Under the pieces are notes generated by a model. That model had not been told where the DNA came from. It searched no databases and saw only the letters and a program-made list of their open reading frames with translations. A DNA stretch of 36,396 nt from Bythopirellula sp. Lineage in GTDB: Bacteria; Planctomycetota; Planctomycetia; Pirellulales; Lacipirellulaceae. The translations under genes and the position numbers were made by a program. Where the stretch lies: contig JANQQA010000279.1 in the NCBI GenBank assembly GCA_028285205.1, positions 1-36,396 of the forward strand, given 5' to 3'. Positions 15,011-23,831 of the stretch are shown here, piece after piece; the first letter of the stretch is position 1, and each line of letters opens with the position of its first letter.

Positions 15011-16390
15011 ATGCTTAAGGGATCTCTGTTGCTGGTCGACGACGACCTGCAAGTGCTGGAATCGATGGCCGATTGGCTTCGTGATCAAGGCCTCGACGTC
15101 GACACCTCTGCTGGCTATGCCGATGCCCTGGAGAAGCTAGCCCACAAGTCTTACGAACTGCTACTGGTCGATGTCCGTCTGCAAGATGGCGATGGCTTTG
15201 ATCTGCTTGAGCAGGTACGTCGCAACTATCCGGCCAGCAACGTCGTGCTGATGACTGGCTACGGCGATGCCGACGCGGCGGTCGAAGCGCTGCGTGCCGG
15301 CGCCTCAGACTATCTGACCAAGCCGCTGATCGACGATGAGCTGTTGATGGCGATCGAGCGAACGTTCTCGCAGCGCGAAGTGATCGAAGAGAACAACCAG
15401 CTGCGCAAGGAGCTCGACAAGAAGAACGGTCTGGGCAACGTCGTCGGGCAAGATCCTCGGATGCTGAAAGTGTTCGACATGGTCGAAAGCGTGGCCGACA
15501 CGAAGGCGACCGTGCTGGTCACCGGAGAGAGCGGCACAGGCAAGTCGATGATCGCGCGAGCCATCCACCGCAAGAGCGGCCGCGCCGCCAAACCGTTCAT
15601 CGAAGTCGCTTGCGGGGCGCTGCCCGAGAACTTGCTCGAGAGCGAACTGTTCGGCCACGTCGCCGGAGCATTCACTGGCGCCACCAGCGACAAGGTCGGC
15701 AAATTCATGCAAGCCGACGGCGGCACGATCTTCCTGGACGAGATTGGCACCGCCAGCGCCGCGATGCAAGTGAAATTGTTGCGCGTACTGCAAGAACTTG
15801 AGTTCGAGCAAGTCGGTGGCGGTAAGACCTACAAGGTCGATGTGCGAATTATTCTAGCCACCAACGAAGACTTGGCCGATGCGGTGGCTGAGGGACGATT
15901 CCGACAGGATTTGTACTATCGGGTCAACGTGATCAACGTCGAACTGCCGTCATTGCGAGATCGTCGCTCTGACATTTCGCTGTTGGCGCAGAGTTTCTTG
16001 CAAGACTTGCGCGAAGATACCAACCGTCCGATCTCAGGCTTCAGCGAAGATGCCCTGGCGGCGTTGGAGAACTACGCTTGGCCCGGCAATATTCGCGAAC
16101 TGCAGAACGTCGTCGAACGTGCCGTGCTGCTGGGCAAAGGGGAAGTCATTTCGGCCGCCGACCTGCCGCGTGACATTACCGGCGGTCAGAGTCTCAACCT
16201 ATCACGGGTTGGCAGTATGACGCTCAAGGAAGCACTGGAAGAACCCGAGCGACAGATCATCCTCGACGTGCTCGAAGCGAACAATTGGAACCGCAACGCC
16301 ACGGCCGACTCGCTAGGGGTGAATCGCACGACGCTGTACAAGAAGATGAAACGGCTCGGCCTGGAAGACGGCAAGTACGCCAATCGCTAA
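15011..16390 (+). CDS. Sigma-54-dependent response regulator (NtrC family)
   Basis: A 459-residue two-component activator. Residues 4-118 form the receiver, with Asp54 as phosphate acceptor (LLVDVRLQDGDG) and Lys104 (YLTKP). Residues 143-375 form the AAA+ domain: Walker A GESGTGKS at 172-179, the sigma-54 contact loop GAFTGA at 219-224 and Walker B GGTIFLDE at 237-244. A Fis-type helix-turn-helix closes the protein (NWNRNATADSLGVNRTTLYKK, split about 430-450). Phosphorylation by an unseen histidine kinase would drive ATP-dependent opening of sigma-54 promoters. The frame is open upstream to 14885, but the ATG at 15011 begins the receiver and is preceded by GAGGG. No kinase gene is adjacent, so it is an orphan here. 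Target genes are unknown. Confidence 0.94.
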   Translation: MLKGSLLLVDDDLQVLESMADWLRDQGLDVDTSAGYADALEKLAHKSYELLLVDVRLQDGDGFDLLEQVRRNYPASNVVLMTGYGDADAAVEALRAGASDYLTKPLIDDELLMAIERTFSQREVIEENNQLRKELDKKNGLGNVVGQDPRMLKVFDMVESVADTKATVLVTGESGTGKSMIARAIHRKSGRAAKPFIEVACGALPENLLESELFGHVAGAFTGATSDKVGKFMQADGGTIFLDEIGTASAAMQVKLLRVLQELEFEQVGGGKTYKVDVRIILATNEDLADAVAEGRFRQDLYYRVNVINVELPSLRDRRSDISLLAQSFLQDLREDTNRPISGFSEDALAALENYAWPGNIRELQNVVERAVLLGKGEVISAADLPRDITGGQSLNLSRVGSMTLKEALEEPERQIILDVLEANNWNRNATADSLGVNRTTLYKKMKRLGLEDGKYANR

Positions 16391-16507
16391 CCGCTGGATC
16401 GCTTTTCCTTGTCGTCACAACCGGCAGCTGAGGTCCCAAGTACAGCAATCGTGTCGCGGTGCTCTCACGCGCTTGGGTGCGGAGTTCCTAACGCCTTGCG
16501 AGCGCAT

Positions 16508-16542
16508 AAAAAATGCGGCCGCCCAACGGGATAGGCGACCGC
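16508..16542 (-). terminator. Intrinsic terminator of the PilZ-like gene
   Basis: Read on the minus strand, GCGGTCGCC and GGCGGCCGC form a 9-base GC-rich stem (one G-T wobble; 16542-16534 and 16523-16515) followed by ATTTTTT (16514-16508). It lies about 150 bases beyond the stop of the PilZ-like gene. Confidence 0.75.
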
Positions 16543-16694
16543 AACAGGGAGGGAGGAGGTAACTCGGCGTCAGCAAGTGATCGCTTACCGACGACCGATG
16601 CTTGAAACTTTGTTTGATCCTTTCATCACTAAAGGGAGATGTCGGCAACCAATTCAGGTACTCAAGCAGTTGTACTAAGGGTTTGAGAAAAGGG

Positions 16695-17099
16695 TTAGGC
16701 GGTCAACCCGACCAGACCGACGAAGCGTCCGCCGCTGGTATACTGACCGCGCTGCGTGAAACGACACCAAGAGAGATCGACTTCAGCGGCAATCCGGGTT
16801 TGATTCGGACCCTCCAACACGACGAGCGCGCGACGATCGTGTAGAGGCCGTTGATGTTGAAACGTGATACCACGTTCGTCGAAATCCTTGACTTCTATCT
16901 GGCGCGAGGCGCCAGTCCGGCCCTGCTCGTCCAGCGGCAAAATATGAGCCTGGAAAGCGGGGCGTTGGTTGTGCGAGGGGTCGTCGGTGGCGGCAGATTG
17001 TTGATTCAGGGTCGATGTAAACTGGGCAGCCGCATCGGAAACCAGACGACGAAATTCTAGTTCTTGTGCCCAAGAGCGCGAGACTTTGTGCAGCTTCAT
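16695..17099 (-). CDS. PilZ-like domain protein
   Basis: A 134-residue protein whose C-terminal half looks like a PilZ beta-barrel: 'SRQIEVKDFDERGITFQHQRPL' split over about residues 68-89, then 'ALVVLEGPNQTRIAAEVDLSWCRFTQRGQYTSGGRFVGL'. In PilZ proteins an RxxxR and a D/NxSxxG motif bind cyclic di-GMP. Here 'SRQIEVKDFDERG' has only part of that pattern, so binding of cyclic di-GMP is uncertain. The start at 17099 follows AGAGGA at 6-base spacing; an upstream ATG at 17132 has none. It has its own terminator and sits between a response regulator and an ion channel, without an obvious operon. The fold call is moderate; the ligand is inferred. Confidence 0.65.
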   Translation of the reverse strand: MKLHKVSRSWAQELEFRRLVSDAAAQFTSTLNQQSAATDDPSHNQRPAFQAHILPLDEQGRTGASRQIEVKDFDERGITFQHQRPLHDRRALVVLEGPNQTRIAAEVDLSWCRFTQRGQYTSGGRFVGLVGLTA

Positions 17100-17548
17100 A
17101 GAGAGGTCCTCTTGGATTAGCTTTGCTTCCATTCACAAGACGCGAGTCTTGCAAGCTAGGTTCATCAATCGACGCGTTCCTGAGCGTTGACGTGCGGCGC
17201 AGAGTCTAAGATGCGTGCGTCAGGAATAGCGAGGCCACCAAGGATGGCCGGGTGCGCTTGAGGGCGATTACCAGAGGTCGTCGAAGCAGCGAGGTAGATC
17301 AATTCGTATCGCCCAGCACATTAGAAACCTAACCGCGCATTTCACGCAAGACGAATCTCAACACCGAAAGATATATTTTTTCCGAGATTCTCAACATAAG
17401 AATCAAAAACAGCGTCAAGCTTTGACAAACTGGCGAGGGTCGGGCGCTGCATGGCGAATATTCAGGTTGTCTAGGCGGACTCGGTGTTCGGTACTTTGCC
17501 GCTGGCCCTTATGTTGGCCCGGAACTCGGCTTTCACTACACTTGTCGC
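17100..17548. other. 449-base intergenic region
   Basis: No gene seen. GAATCTC (17353-17359) can pair with GAGATTC (17384-17390), while the overlapping GATTCT (17386-17391) can pair with AGAATC (17399-17404), so two short hairpins compete. A TTGACA at 17422-17427 has no good -10 partner. The stretch should hold promoters for the PilZ-like gene (left) and the channel (right). Confidence 0.4.
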
Positions 17549-18412
17549 ATGCCCATCAATCTGTCGAAAACGAAACTGAAGCCCGGACCTGCAGATTGGC
17601 AGAGACGCTGGTATGAGATCATTTTCGAAGCCGACACCCCGGCCGGTAAGGCGTTCGACGTGGCGTTGCTGCTGGTGATTCTGAGTAGCGTGGCGGCGGT
17701 GATGCTTGAGAGCCTCGACCCCGAAAGACTCGACAGAATCCATCCCCAGCTCAGTTCATGGCTGTATGGCTTCGAATGGGCCGTGACCGTGCTGTTTACT
17801 CTCGAGTACGTGGCCCGCAGCGCTTGCGTGGCGAATCCGTCCCGTTACGTGGGCAGCTTTTTCGGCGTGGTCGATTTGCTCGCGGTACTGCCGACCTACC
17901 TCAGCCTATCCCCGTTTTTTCAGGGCACGCAGGCCCTTGCGACCATCCGAACGCTGCGTCTGTTGCGGGTGTTTCGCATCTTCAAAATGGGCGAGCATGT
18001 GGCCGAGTCGAACTCACTGCTTGCTGCGCTTAGACGCACCTGGCCGAAGATCACGGTGTTTCTGTCGGTCATTTTCTGCGCGATCGTGATTCTTGGTACG
18101 GTCATGTATTTGGTCGAGCGCAACGAAGACAGCGGGTTCGACAACATTCCCGTGAGCATCTATTGGGCGATCGTCACGATGACAACCGTCGGCTACGGCA
18201 GCATCGAGCCTACGTCAGTATTAGGTCAGACGCTGGCGTCGATCATCATGCTGTTTGGCTACGCAATCATCATCGTACCGACCGGCATCTTTGGTGCCGA
18301 AGTGCTCTCGCAGGGTGGGCAAACAAGCACATCACGCACATGTCCGAGTTGCGGGCATCAAGGTCACGAACCAGCCGCCAAGTTCTGTAATCGTTGTGGC
18401 CAAGCGCTGTAA
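17549..18412 (+). CDS. Voltage-gated potassium channel with C-terminal zinc ribbon
   Basis: A 287-residue six-helix channel subunit that assembles as a tetramer in the inner membrane. The voltage-sensor helix S4 carries arginines every third residue (Arg134, 137, 140, 143) and the pore loop carries the potassium selectivity filter TVGYG at 213-217. The cytoplasmic tail ends in a zinc ribbon, CPSC (265-268) and CNRC (280-283), a combination also found in other bacterial Kv-type channels. Length fits the family. No Shine-Dalgarno sequence is visible at the ATG. What opens or modulates it is unknown; the ribbon is a candidate sensor or assembly element. Confidence 0.92.
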   Translation: MPINLSKTKLKPGPADWQRRWYEIIFEADTPAGKAFDVALLLVILSSVAAVMLESLDPERLDRIHPQLSSWLYGFEWAVTVLFTLEYVARSACVANPSRYVGSFFGVVDLLAVLPTYLSLSPFFQGTQALATIRTLRLLRVFRIFKMGEHVAESNSLLAALRRTWPKITVFLSVIFCAIVILGTVMYLVERNEDSGFDNIPVSIYWAIVTMTTVGYGSIEPTSVLGQTLASIIMLFGYAIIIVPTGIFGAEVLSQGGQTSTSRTCPSCGHQGHEPAAKFCNRCGQAL

Positions 18413-18726
18413 GGGTCTTCGTCCGGCTGATGATCAAGCGTCGTGGTAGCGAAAGATAGGGAGGCCGCCGACGTCGCGGGTCAGCCGACCTCCCGAGCAC
18501 CGAATTGGGGATTACACTGGTGATTCACAGCCACTTTTGCGAATGACAATCGCATGCTGGAAGGAATACGATCGCCAAGGCTGCGAATCTTCGCTGCTCT
18601 ACTACACGATGTCGTGACCGGCGCCGTTGATTGCGAGTTCTCAAGAATTCCAGGAAATTTCAATCGCTACGCCACTGAAACGCTACGCAACCAATTCAGC
18701 CCTCGGCTGAAATTGCTGATCGACAC
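18413..18726. other. 314-base region between convergent genes
   Basis: A GGGAGG/CCTCCC stem (18459-18464 and 18489-18494) follows the channel gene, and a TTCAGCC/GGCTGAA hairpin with CTC loop (18695-18711) lies just beyond the anti-sigma stop. Neither has a T-run. Short open frames on both strands are unsupported. Confidence 0.45.
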
Positions 18727-19551
18727 CTATGGTGCCGCCTCATCCTGCTGATTCACTGGTAGAGGCAACTCCGCAGGATCGGGTATGTAGAAGCTCGCCA
18801 TCACGCGTGGCTCATCCAGCGGAGTGACTTCGTACAGGACAAACTCCTCCAGCTCCGAACGGAACAGGTTGAGCCCACTCCACCAGGACGGTTTTTCAGG
18901 CTGCGTATCACGGTCGAGACGGTCGACGAAGACCAATACCGGCTCACCGTCGACGCGGGCGAGCATCGTCGTCGTGTCGGGCGTGATTCCCTCGAGATAA
19001 GACAGGCCAACCATCACGTCGCGTGCCTCGGGCTTGAGCAGCAATGGCCGGCCCTGACGGCGCTGGAACGTGTCGGCAAATTCGGCATCGTCTTCGCAAA
19101 CCCATTTCGGCTGGAAGCCCGCGTCGATGCAGTTCTCGTAGATCTCCGCCAACGCCAGTTCGCGATAGCCTTCGTCTTCGAAGAACTGCCGATAGACCAT
19201 CCCACCGACGACGACCCAGACAAGACACGCAGCCAACACGGTTAGCAGTGTCCGTCGCCGACTGTCCGGCTTGGAATCGACGGGCTTGGCAAGTTCCACC
19301 GTGGCTGATGCGGCGGAGTCGTCAGACCTCGCCTCGGCAAGTGCAAGGATATCAATCGGCGCAGGCGCCACGAATGCCCTCTCCAGCGACTTGTCGATTC
19401 GCTGTTGCAACTCGATTTCACGTTGCAGCTGCTCATCCCCCGCCACCTGCTGCTCGAACTGCGCAGCTTCCTCCGCCGACATCAACCCATCGAGATACCT
19501 CTCGAGTGGCTCGTTGGCGCTAGTCGGTTGTGAGTGGTCAGGGTTGGGCAT
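18727..19551 (-). CDS. Membrane-anchored anti-sigma factor-like protein
   Basis: A 274-residue single-pass membrane protein encoded directly after an ECF sigma factor: the sigma stop TGA and this ATG share one base (TGATG), so translation is probably coupled. The N-terminal 95 residues are acidic and helical ('LERYLDGLMSAEEAAQFEQQ'), the layout of the sigma-binding part of anti-sigma factors, although no HxxxCxxC zinc motif is present. One transmembrane helix follows at about 103-122 (LLTVLAACLVWVVVGGMVY), then a 150-residue outer domain with two Cys. The outer domain presumably senses an envelope signal. The role is inferred from position and architecture; sequence alone does not show sigma binding. 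A GTG one codon earlier is an alternative start. Confidence 0.75.
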   Translation of the reverse strand: MPNPDHSQPTSANEPLERYLDGLMSAEEAAQFEQQVAGDEQLQREIELQQRIDKSLERAFVAPAPIDILALAEARSDDSAASATVELAKPVDSKPDSRRRTLLTVLAACLVWVVVGGMVYRQFFEDEGYRELALAEIYENCIDAGFQPKWVCEDDAEFADTFQRRQGRPLLLKPEARDVMVGLSYLEGITPDTTTMLARVDGEPVLVFVDRLDRDTQPEKPSWWSGLNLFRSELEEFVLYEVTPLDEPRVMASFYIPDPAELPLPVNQQDEAAP

Positions 19552-20156
19552 CACGTCGTGGTCTTATCGGTTTGGCTGGTGTGCGAGCCAAGGCGTTTGC
19601 GTAGCAATGCCTTGGAACGGTGCACGTGGCTCATCGCTGTACCTTCGGCAATCTCAAGCATCGCGCCAATGTCAGCGTAGCTGAGTTGATGCAGCGTACG
19701 CAGCAACAAGCAGGCACGTGCAACGTCACGCAACTCGTTTAGTGCCGACATCATCTCGTCGTCGAAAAATGTCTGTTCGGCTGGCAGGTCCGTCGTGCGA
19801 CTCGGGGCAATGTCGTCGGCAGACAGGTTCTCCGACTGCGCATCGAGGGTCACCGGATCGACGCTGCTGGTCTTTCTGCGGGTCCGCTTTCGCGAACGGT
19901 TGAAGGCCTGCAACCGTACAATCTGCGACATCCACGCCAGAAAGTTGGTGCCGACCTTGAACTTGTCGAGCTGTCCCAGCGCAACAATTCCGGCATCCTG
20001 CACGACATCTTCCGCCATGTGCTTGTCGCTCAAAATCGCCGCCGCCAGCAGCCACAGGCGGTTGTAGTATTCTTGGAACTTCGCCGCAAACTGCGCAGGG
20101 CTGAGCGTTGCCGCCTCAGGCCCAGGCGCTTCAGCATTTTGCGAAGGTTGGTTCAT
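19551..20156 (-). CDS. ECF-type RNA polymerase sigma factor
   Basis: A 201-residue sigma-70-family factor with regions 2 and 4 only. Region 2 covers about 22-90 ('YYNRLWLLAAAILSDKHMAE', 'DVVQDAGIVAL', 'NFLAWMSQIVRLQAFNRSRK') and region 4 about 130-190 ('ARACLLLRTLHQLSYADIGA', 'MLEIAEGTAMSHVHRSKALL'). It would direct RNA polymerase to a stress- or envelope-responsive regulon. The frame is open to 20267, but the 37 extra residues are not sigma-like, so I use the ATG at 20156. The downstream anti-sigma-like gene is translationally coupled. No candidate autoregulatory promoter was identified by eye. Confidence 0.92.
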   Translation of the reverse strand: MNQPSQNAEAPGPEAATLSPAQFAAKFQEYYNRLWLLAAAILSDKHMAEDVVQDAGIVALGQLDKFKVGTNFLAWMSQIVRLQAFNRSRKRTRRKTSSVDPVTLDAQSENLSADDIAPSRTTDLPAEQTFFDDEMMSALNELRDVARACLLLRTLHQLSYADIGAMLEIAEGTAMSHVHRSKALLRKRLGSHTSQTDKTTT

Positions 20157-20363
20157 CTGGTGCTCTAGATAGCAAATGTCGCCTGGGTGCCATTCTATTG
20201 CATCGGTGAGGATTGCCGCCAGCGGACGAGCATCCAAAGCGGTATTTCTAGGGGATTTCGTGGCCATTCGGCAATTACGCGGCCGCTAGTCTCGTTATAC
20301 CCCAGGACGTCAGAATGCGTGATCGTGAGGGACAATGCGACTTCGACAGAACTGACAAGCCGA

Positions 20364-21488
20364 CTACACGCTCGGGTACCCGTGAACATGCACATCCTCG
20401 CCCAACTGCCTGATTTGGACCTCGCACAGGGACAGCGCCTCGGTCATGTCGTCGATGCCCGCGCCGCCGATGGGCGAGGGAGCACCCGCTCCACCGAGAA
20501 CTTTGGGTGCGATGAACACGTGCACTTCGTCGATCGCGCGCAGGTCGAGCAGCGATCCTAAAACCTCACTGCCGCCCTCGACGAGGAGGTTGGTCAGTTG
20601 ACGTTTGCCCAGTTCCTCCAGCAGGGCAGTGAGCTGGTCGCCGCGTTGCTCTCCGCCGAGTGTTAGCACTTCGACGCCGCCGTCTTCCAGCGATCTGCGC
20701 TGCTCAGCCGATGCTTGGTCGGTCGCGGCTACCAGCAGCGGTGCCTGATCGATCGATTGCACAAGTTTACTTTCGGTCGGAAGCGACGCGGTGGAGTCGA
20801 GCACGACGCGCGTTGCTACACGCGGACCCGCGGGACGCGCCGTCAGCAGCGGGTCGTCGAGCGCCGCCGTTCGCCGTCCGACGAGGATCGCGTCGACCCG
20901 TCCGCGCAACTGGTGCACTAGCGCTCGCGAGGACTCGCCGCTAATCCACTTGCTGCTACCGGTCGCACTGGCAATCTTGCCGTCCAGGGTCATTGCCCAC
21001 TTGGCAATCACCCACGGTCGCCTAGCCTTGATCAATTTGGCGAACGGGGCGATCAACCGCCGCGCGTGCTCTTCCAGCACGCCGGTCACAACGTCGATCC
21101 CTGCCTGTCTTAGTGCGGCGATTCCTTCTCCGGCAACGCTTGGATTGGGATCTTCACACCCAATGAACACGCGTGCCACTTTGGCGTCGATCAATGCTTG
21201 TGTGCAAGGTCCAGTCTTTCCATGATGGCAACATGGCTCCAGCGTAACGTAGGCGTCCACCCCACTGGCATTGTCGACTCCGACATCTCGCAACGCTTCG
21301 ACTTCTGCGTGAGGTCCACCAAAGCGTTGATGGTATCCGCGGCCCACGACCGCGCCCTCGCGCACGAGGATGCAACCAACCATCGGATTGGGTTCGACGG
21401 AACCTTGACCTTGCTGTGCAAGCTCAAGCGCTTGCGCCATAAATTGCTGATCGGCAACGTCGCGGGACATGTTCGTGCCCGTAGTCAT
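20364..21488 (-). CDS. ribD: Bifunctional riboflavin deaminase/reductase RibD
   Basis: A 374-residue two-domain enzyme of riboflavin synthesis. The N-terminal deaminase (about 7-150) acts on the 2,5-diamino-6-ribosylaminopyrimidinone phosphate; its zinc site is visible as HAE (His60, Glu62) and PCCHHGKTGPC (Cys86, Cys95). The C-terminal reductase (about 155-370) then reduces the ribosyl group with NADPH, with the family words 'PWVIAKWAMTLDGKIA', 'GRRTA..DDPLLTAR' and 'LLVEGGSEVLGSLL'. A second Met at codon 7 (21470) is an equally likely start. No other rib gene lies next to it, so it is unlinked here; planctomycete pathways are often scattered. High confidence. Confidence 0.95.
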   Translation of the reverse strand: MTTGTNMSRDVADQQFMAQALELAQQGQGSVEPNPMVGCILVREGAVVGRGYHQRFGGPHAEVEALRDVGVDNASGVDAYVTLEPCCHHGKTGPCTQALIDAKVARVFIGCEDPNPSVAGEGIAALRQAGIDVVTGVLEEHARRLIAPFAKLIKARRPWVIAKWAMTLDGKIASATGSSKWISGESSRALVHQLRGRVDAILVGRRTAALDDPLLTARPAGPRVATRVVLDSTASLPTESKLVQSIDQAPLLVAATDQASAEQRRSLEDGGVEVLTLGGEQRGDQLTALLEELGKRQLTNLLVEGGSEVLGSLLDLRAIDEVHVFIAPKVLGGAGAPSPIGGAGIDDMTEALSLCEVQIRQLGEDVHVHGYPSV

Positions 21489-21573
21489 GGAACCCAGCGT
21501 ACAACGACACAGACGGGCGTTTCCGACTCCGCCCTATCAACTCGGCATTCCGAAATCCGAATTCGGAGTGCTT

Positions 21574-23700
21574 TCATGGAGTCCAGATGACGGACTTTTG
21601 TTCGCCGGTAGCCGTACCTGAGTTATCACTCTCGGGTGTCCAGATTTCCGAGCTTTCCACCTCGGCGGGTAGCTGTTGTTCCAGTGGATTTGGAACGGCG
21701 GATCCCGCAGCATCGGGTGGTGCGACAAGGCCGGCCGCGTACAGAAGCCGATACGTGGCTTCGGCAATGCCGGGTTCCTTGAGGTGCGAAGTGCGAATCT
21801 CGCCCAGTAAACGCTGGACGCCGGCTGCATCGCCACGTTCGATCGACAACTCCAACTCCATCAGCGCCCACTCACCTGTGGAGCTGTTTCTTTGCTCCGA
21901 CCACTTCCTCGCCTGTTCGGCCCACTCAAACGCCTTGGTCGGGTTCGGCTCCAAGCGAATGAGCTGTCGATACGCTGCCGTCAGGTCCACATTGTCTGGA
22001 ATCTCGGGCCGCGAGACCAACTCACGTCCGACCAGCAACGTGGCATACTTGGCCCCCATCAGCACGGTGCGATTGAGAAGCTCGGTTAATTGCTCTTCCG
22101 ACAACTTGGCAAGTTCAAACCGCGGCACTCGCACGATCGGTACGTGCTCGAGATCGACGTCGGTCGGATCGATTGCCTCCAGTGCAGACAAGCCTAGCGT
22201 TTGACGTAGCTCGACAAACAAGGGCGCCTCGGCCGGATCGACGGCTGCTTGCTCGATAATGAGCGCGCTGGCCAGTAGTGGGACTCGGAGCGCTTCGTTG
22301 TCTTTTGCCTCCAAAGGCGACTGATTGTTCAGTGCCGCACGTGGCGCTTGGGACCAGCTTTCGAGAATCGCCTCGCGGCGTTGTTCGGCTAGCAATGACT
22401 GACGGTGTTCGGCAGGTGTGTCGTTGGGCAGCCGCCAGCGCCAACTGAGAGATTCTTCGCTGATCGACTTGTTGGCAATGACTTCCTCTTCCTTCGCCTC
22501 GCCGAGCGGGGTGCCGCTCACTTCGCTGAGTAGCTGGAACACGCGATCGAAGTCGTCGCCCCGATCGGTTGTGACTTCCAGCTGCGCTTCGCGATCGGTT
22601 CTTTTGCCATACACGCTGAGGAACGCAATGACGTGGGGAATCTCATCTCGCTGAATGCCCACGCCAGTGCTTGGAGTTTCTCGATCGAGGAGCACGAAGG
22701 AATCGCGAGGACGGTCGACCTCGTCGTCGTATTCTTCCGGGTCGATGGCATAGTGTTCCACCCGTTTGTCATTGGTGAACTTTTCGGTCAGTTGGTCGAG
22801 GTCAGCGATTTCGAAGGTGGACTTGATCGTTTCCAACTTCGGATCTTCCAGCTCCGGGTTGACCAGCTGGGCCAATGCCTCTGCCTCGATCGCATTGTCC
22901 AGCGGCACGTCGAGTCGCGCGTACTCGTGCAGGCCACTGGCGAAACGCCCCACGTCGCCCAACCATCCGCGCAATAGGGCTAGGTTATAGACCACCTCGG
23001 GCACGGATCCGAGTTCCTGGTGCAACTCCGCATAGAGGGCTTCCGCCTGTCGCCACAGTCCGCGCAGCGACAGCGCGGACGCTGCTTCGAATCGCGTCTG
23101 CCAATCGACATCGGCTGGGCAGGGTAGCAGCTGCCACGACTCGCGCATCAGCAAAGGCAAGCCTGATTGCAGATTCATCCGTAGCAACAATTCGATCCCA
23201 CGGTTGTCATCGTCGGGTGAGATGGCTGCATAGAGCAGCAAGTGAGAACGGGCCGCGATGAGCTCCCCTTGCATCAGCAGCGCTTGGCCGACTGCGCCGA
23301 CAGCTTCAAGCACCCGCAGCGGCATTTCCTGGTCGAGTTGTTCCAAAGCATTCTGCAACGGGCCGACTGCCTTGCGTCCGCCTTCGACCGCTGCCAGTAG
23401 AATCGCCGCTTGGGCGTTGGCTGTCGGGCTGAGCGGATGGGCCTCCAGAAAATCACCAATCGTCTTACGCGCCGCATCAAACTCGTGCATTGACAACTGC
23501 AGCGAGGCTTGCAGGTCGAGCAGCGAAGCCCGCTGGGGCTGTTTCTTGAGCAGTTGCTCAGCGTGCTTCAGCGCCGCGTGCGGCTGATCGCCCGCGACCA
23601 TCTTTTGCACTTTCTCGAAATCCGAGGCGAGATCGGCGCAGCAGAATTTCAGTTTCTTGCCAATGCCACAGGGGCAGGGAGAGTATGGATCGATGGCCAT
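21574..23700 (-). CDS. Large SEC-C/TPR protein ending in IWTP motifs
   Basis: A 708-residue cytoplasmic protein. It opens with a SEC-C zinc motif (CPCGIGKKLKFCC, residues 9-21), the same kind of four-metal-ligand knuckle found at the end of SecA. Residues about 30-300 are TPR-like helical repeats ('HAALKHAEQLLKKQPQRASL', 'WRQAEALYAELHQELGSVPE'). The middle (about 320-560) is acidic and less clear, and a further helical repeat region follows. The C-terminus has two copies of a short motif, SSEIWTP and SVIWTP, the second being the very end. The protein lies 131 bases downstream of transaldolase and 85 bases upstream of ribD on the same strand. I know of no defined function; a chaperone-like or scaffolding role is a guess. 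Confidence 0.8.
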   Translation of the reverse strand: MAIDPYSPCPCGIGKKLKFCCADLASDFEKVQKMVAGDQPHAALKHAEQLLKKQPQRASLLDLQASLQLSMHEFDAARKTIGDFLEAHPLSPTANAQAAILLAAVEGGRKAVGPLQNALEQLDQEMPLRVLEAVGAVGQALLMQGELIAARSHLLLYAAISPDDDNRGIELLLRMNLQSGLPLLMRESWQLLPCPADVDWQTRFEAASALSLRGLWRQAEALYAELHQELGSVPEVVYNLALLRGWLGDVGRFASGLHEYARLDVPLDNAIEAEALAQLVNPELEDPKLETIKSTFEIADLDQLTEKFTNDKRVEHYAIDPEEYDDEVDRPRDSFVLLDRETPSTGVGIQRDEIPHVIAFLSVYGKRTDREAQLEVTTDRGDDFDRVFQLLSEVSGTPLGEAKEEEVIANKSISEESLSWRWRLPNDTPAEHRQSLLAEQRREAILESWSQAPRAALNNQSPLEAKDNEALRVPLLASALIIEQAAVDPAEAPLFVELRQTLGLSALEAIDPTDVDLEHVPIVRVPRFELAKLSEEQLTELLNRTVLMGAKYATLLVGRELVSRPEIPDNVDLTAAYRQLIRLEPNPTKAFEWAEQARKWSEQRNSSTGEWALMELELSIERGDAAGVQRLLGEIRTSHLKEPGIAEATYRLLYAAGLVAPPDAAGSAVPNPLEQQLPAEVESSEIWTPESDNSGTATGEQKSVIWTP

Positions 23701-23831
23701 GGCTCGTGGTGCCGGCGAAGCCGGTCCGCTGGGGAATTTGCTCGAATCAACGCTCCCACGATCGTATCACAGTCTCATGCACTCTGCGAGCCAGCAGCGA
23801 ATCCTGGCTCTGCCGTGCTTGCGGTCGCAGC

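Noticed and set aside
18554..18751. Plus-strand 65-codon frame between convergent genes
   Set aside because: It overlaps the end of the anti-sigma gene and has no family likeness; a minus-strand frame there is equally unsupported.
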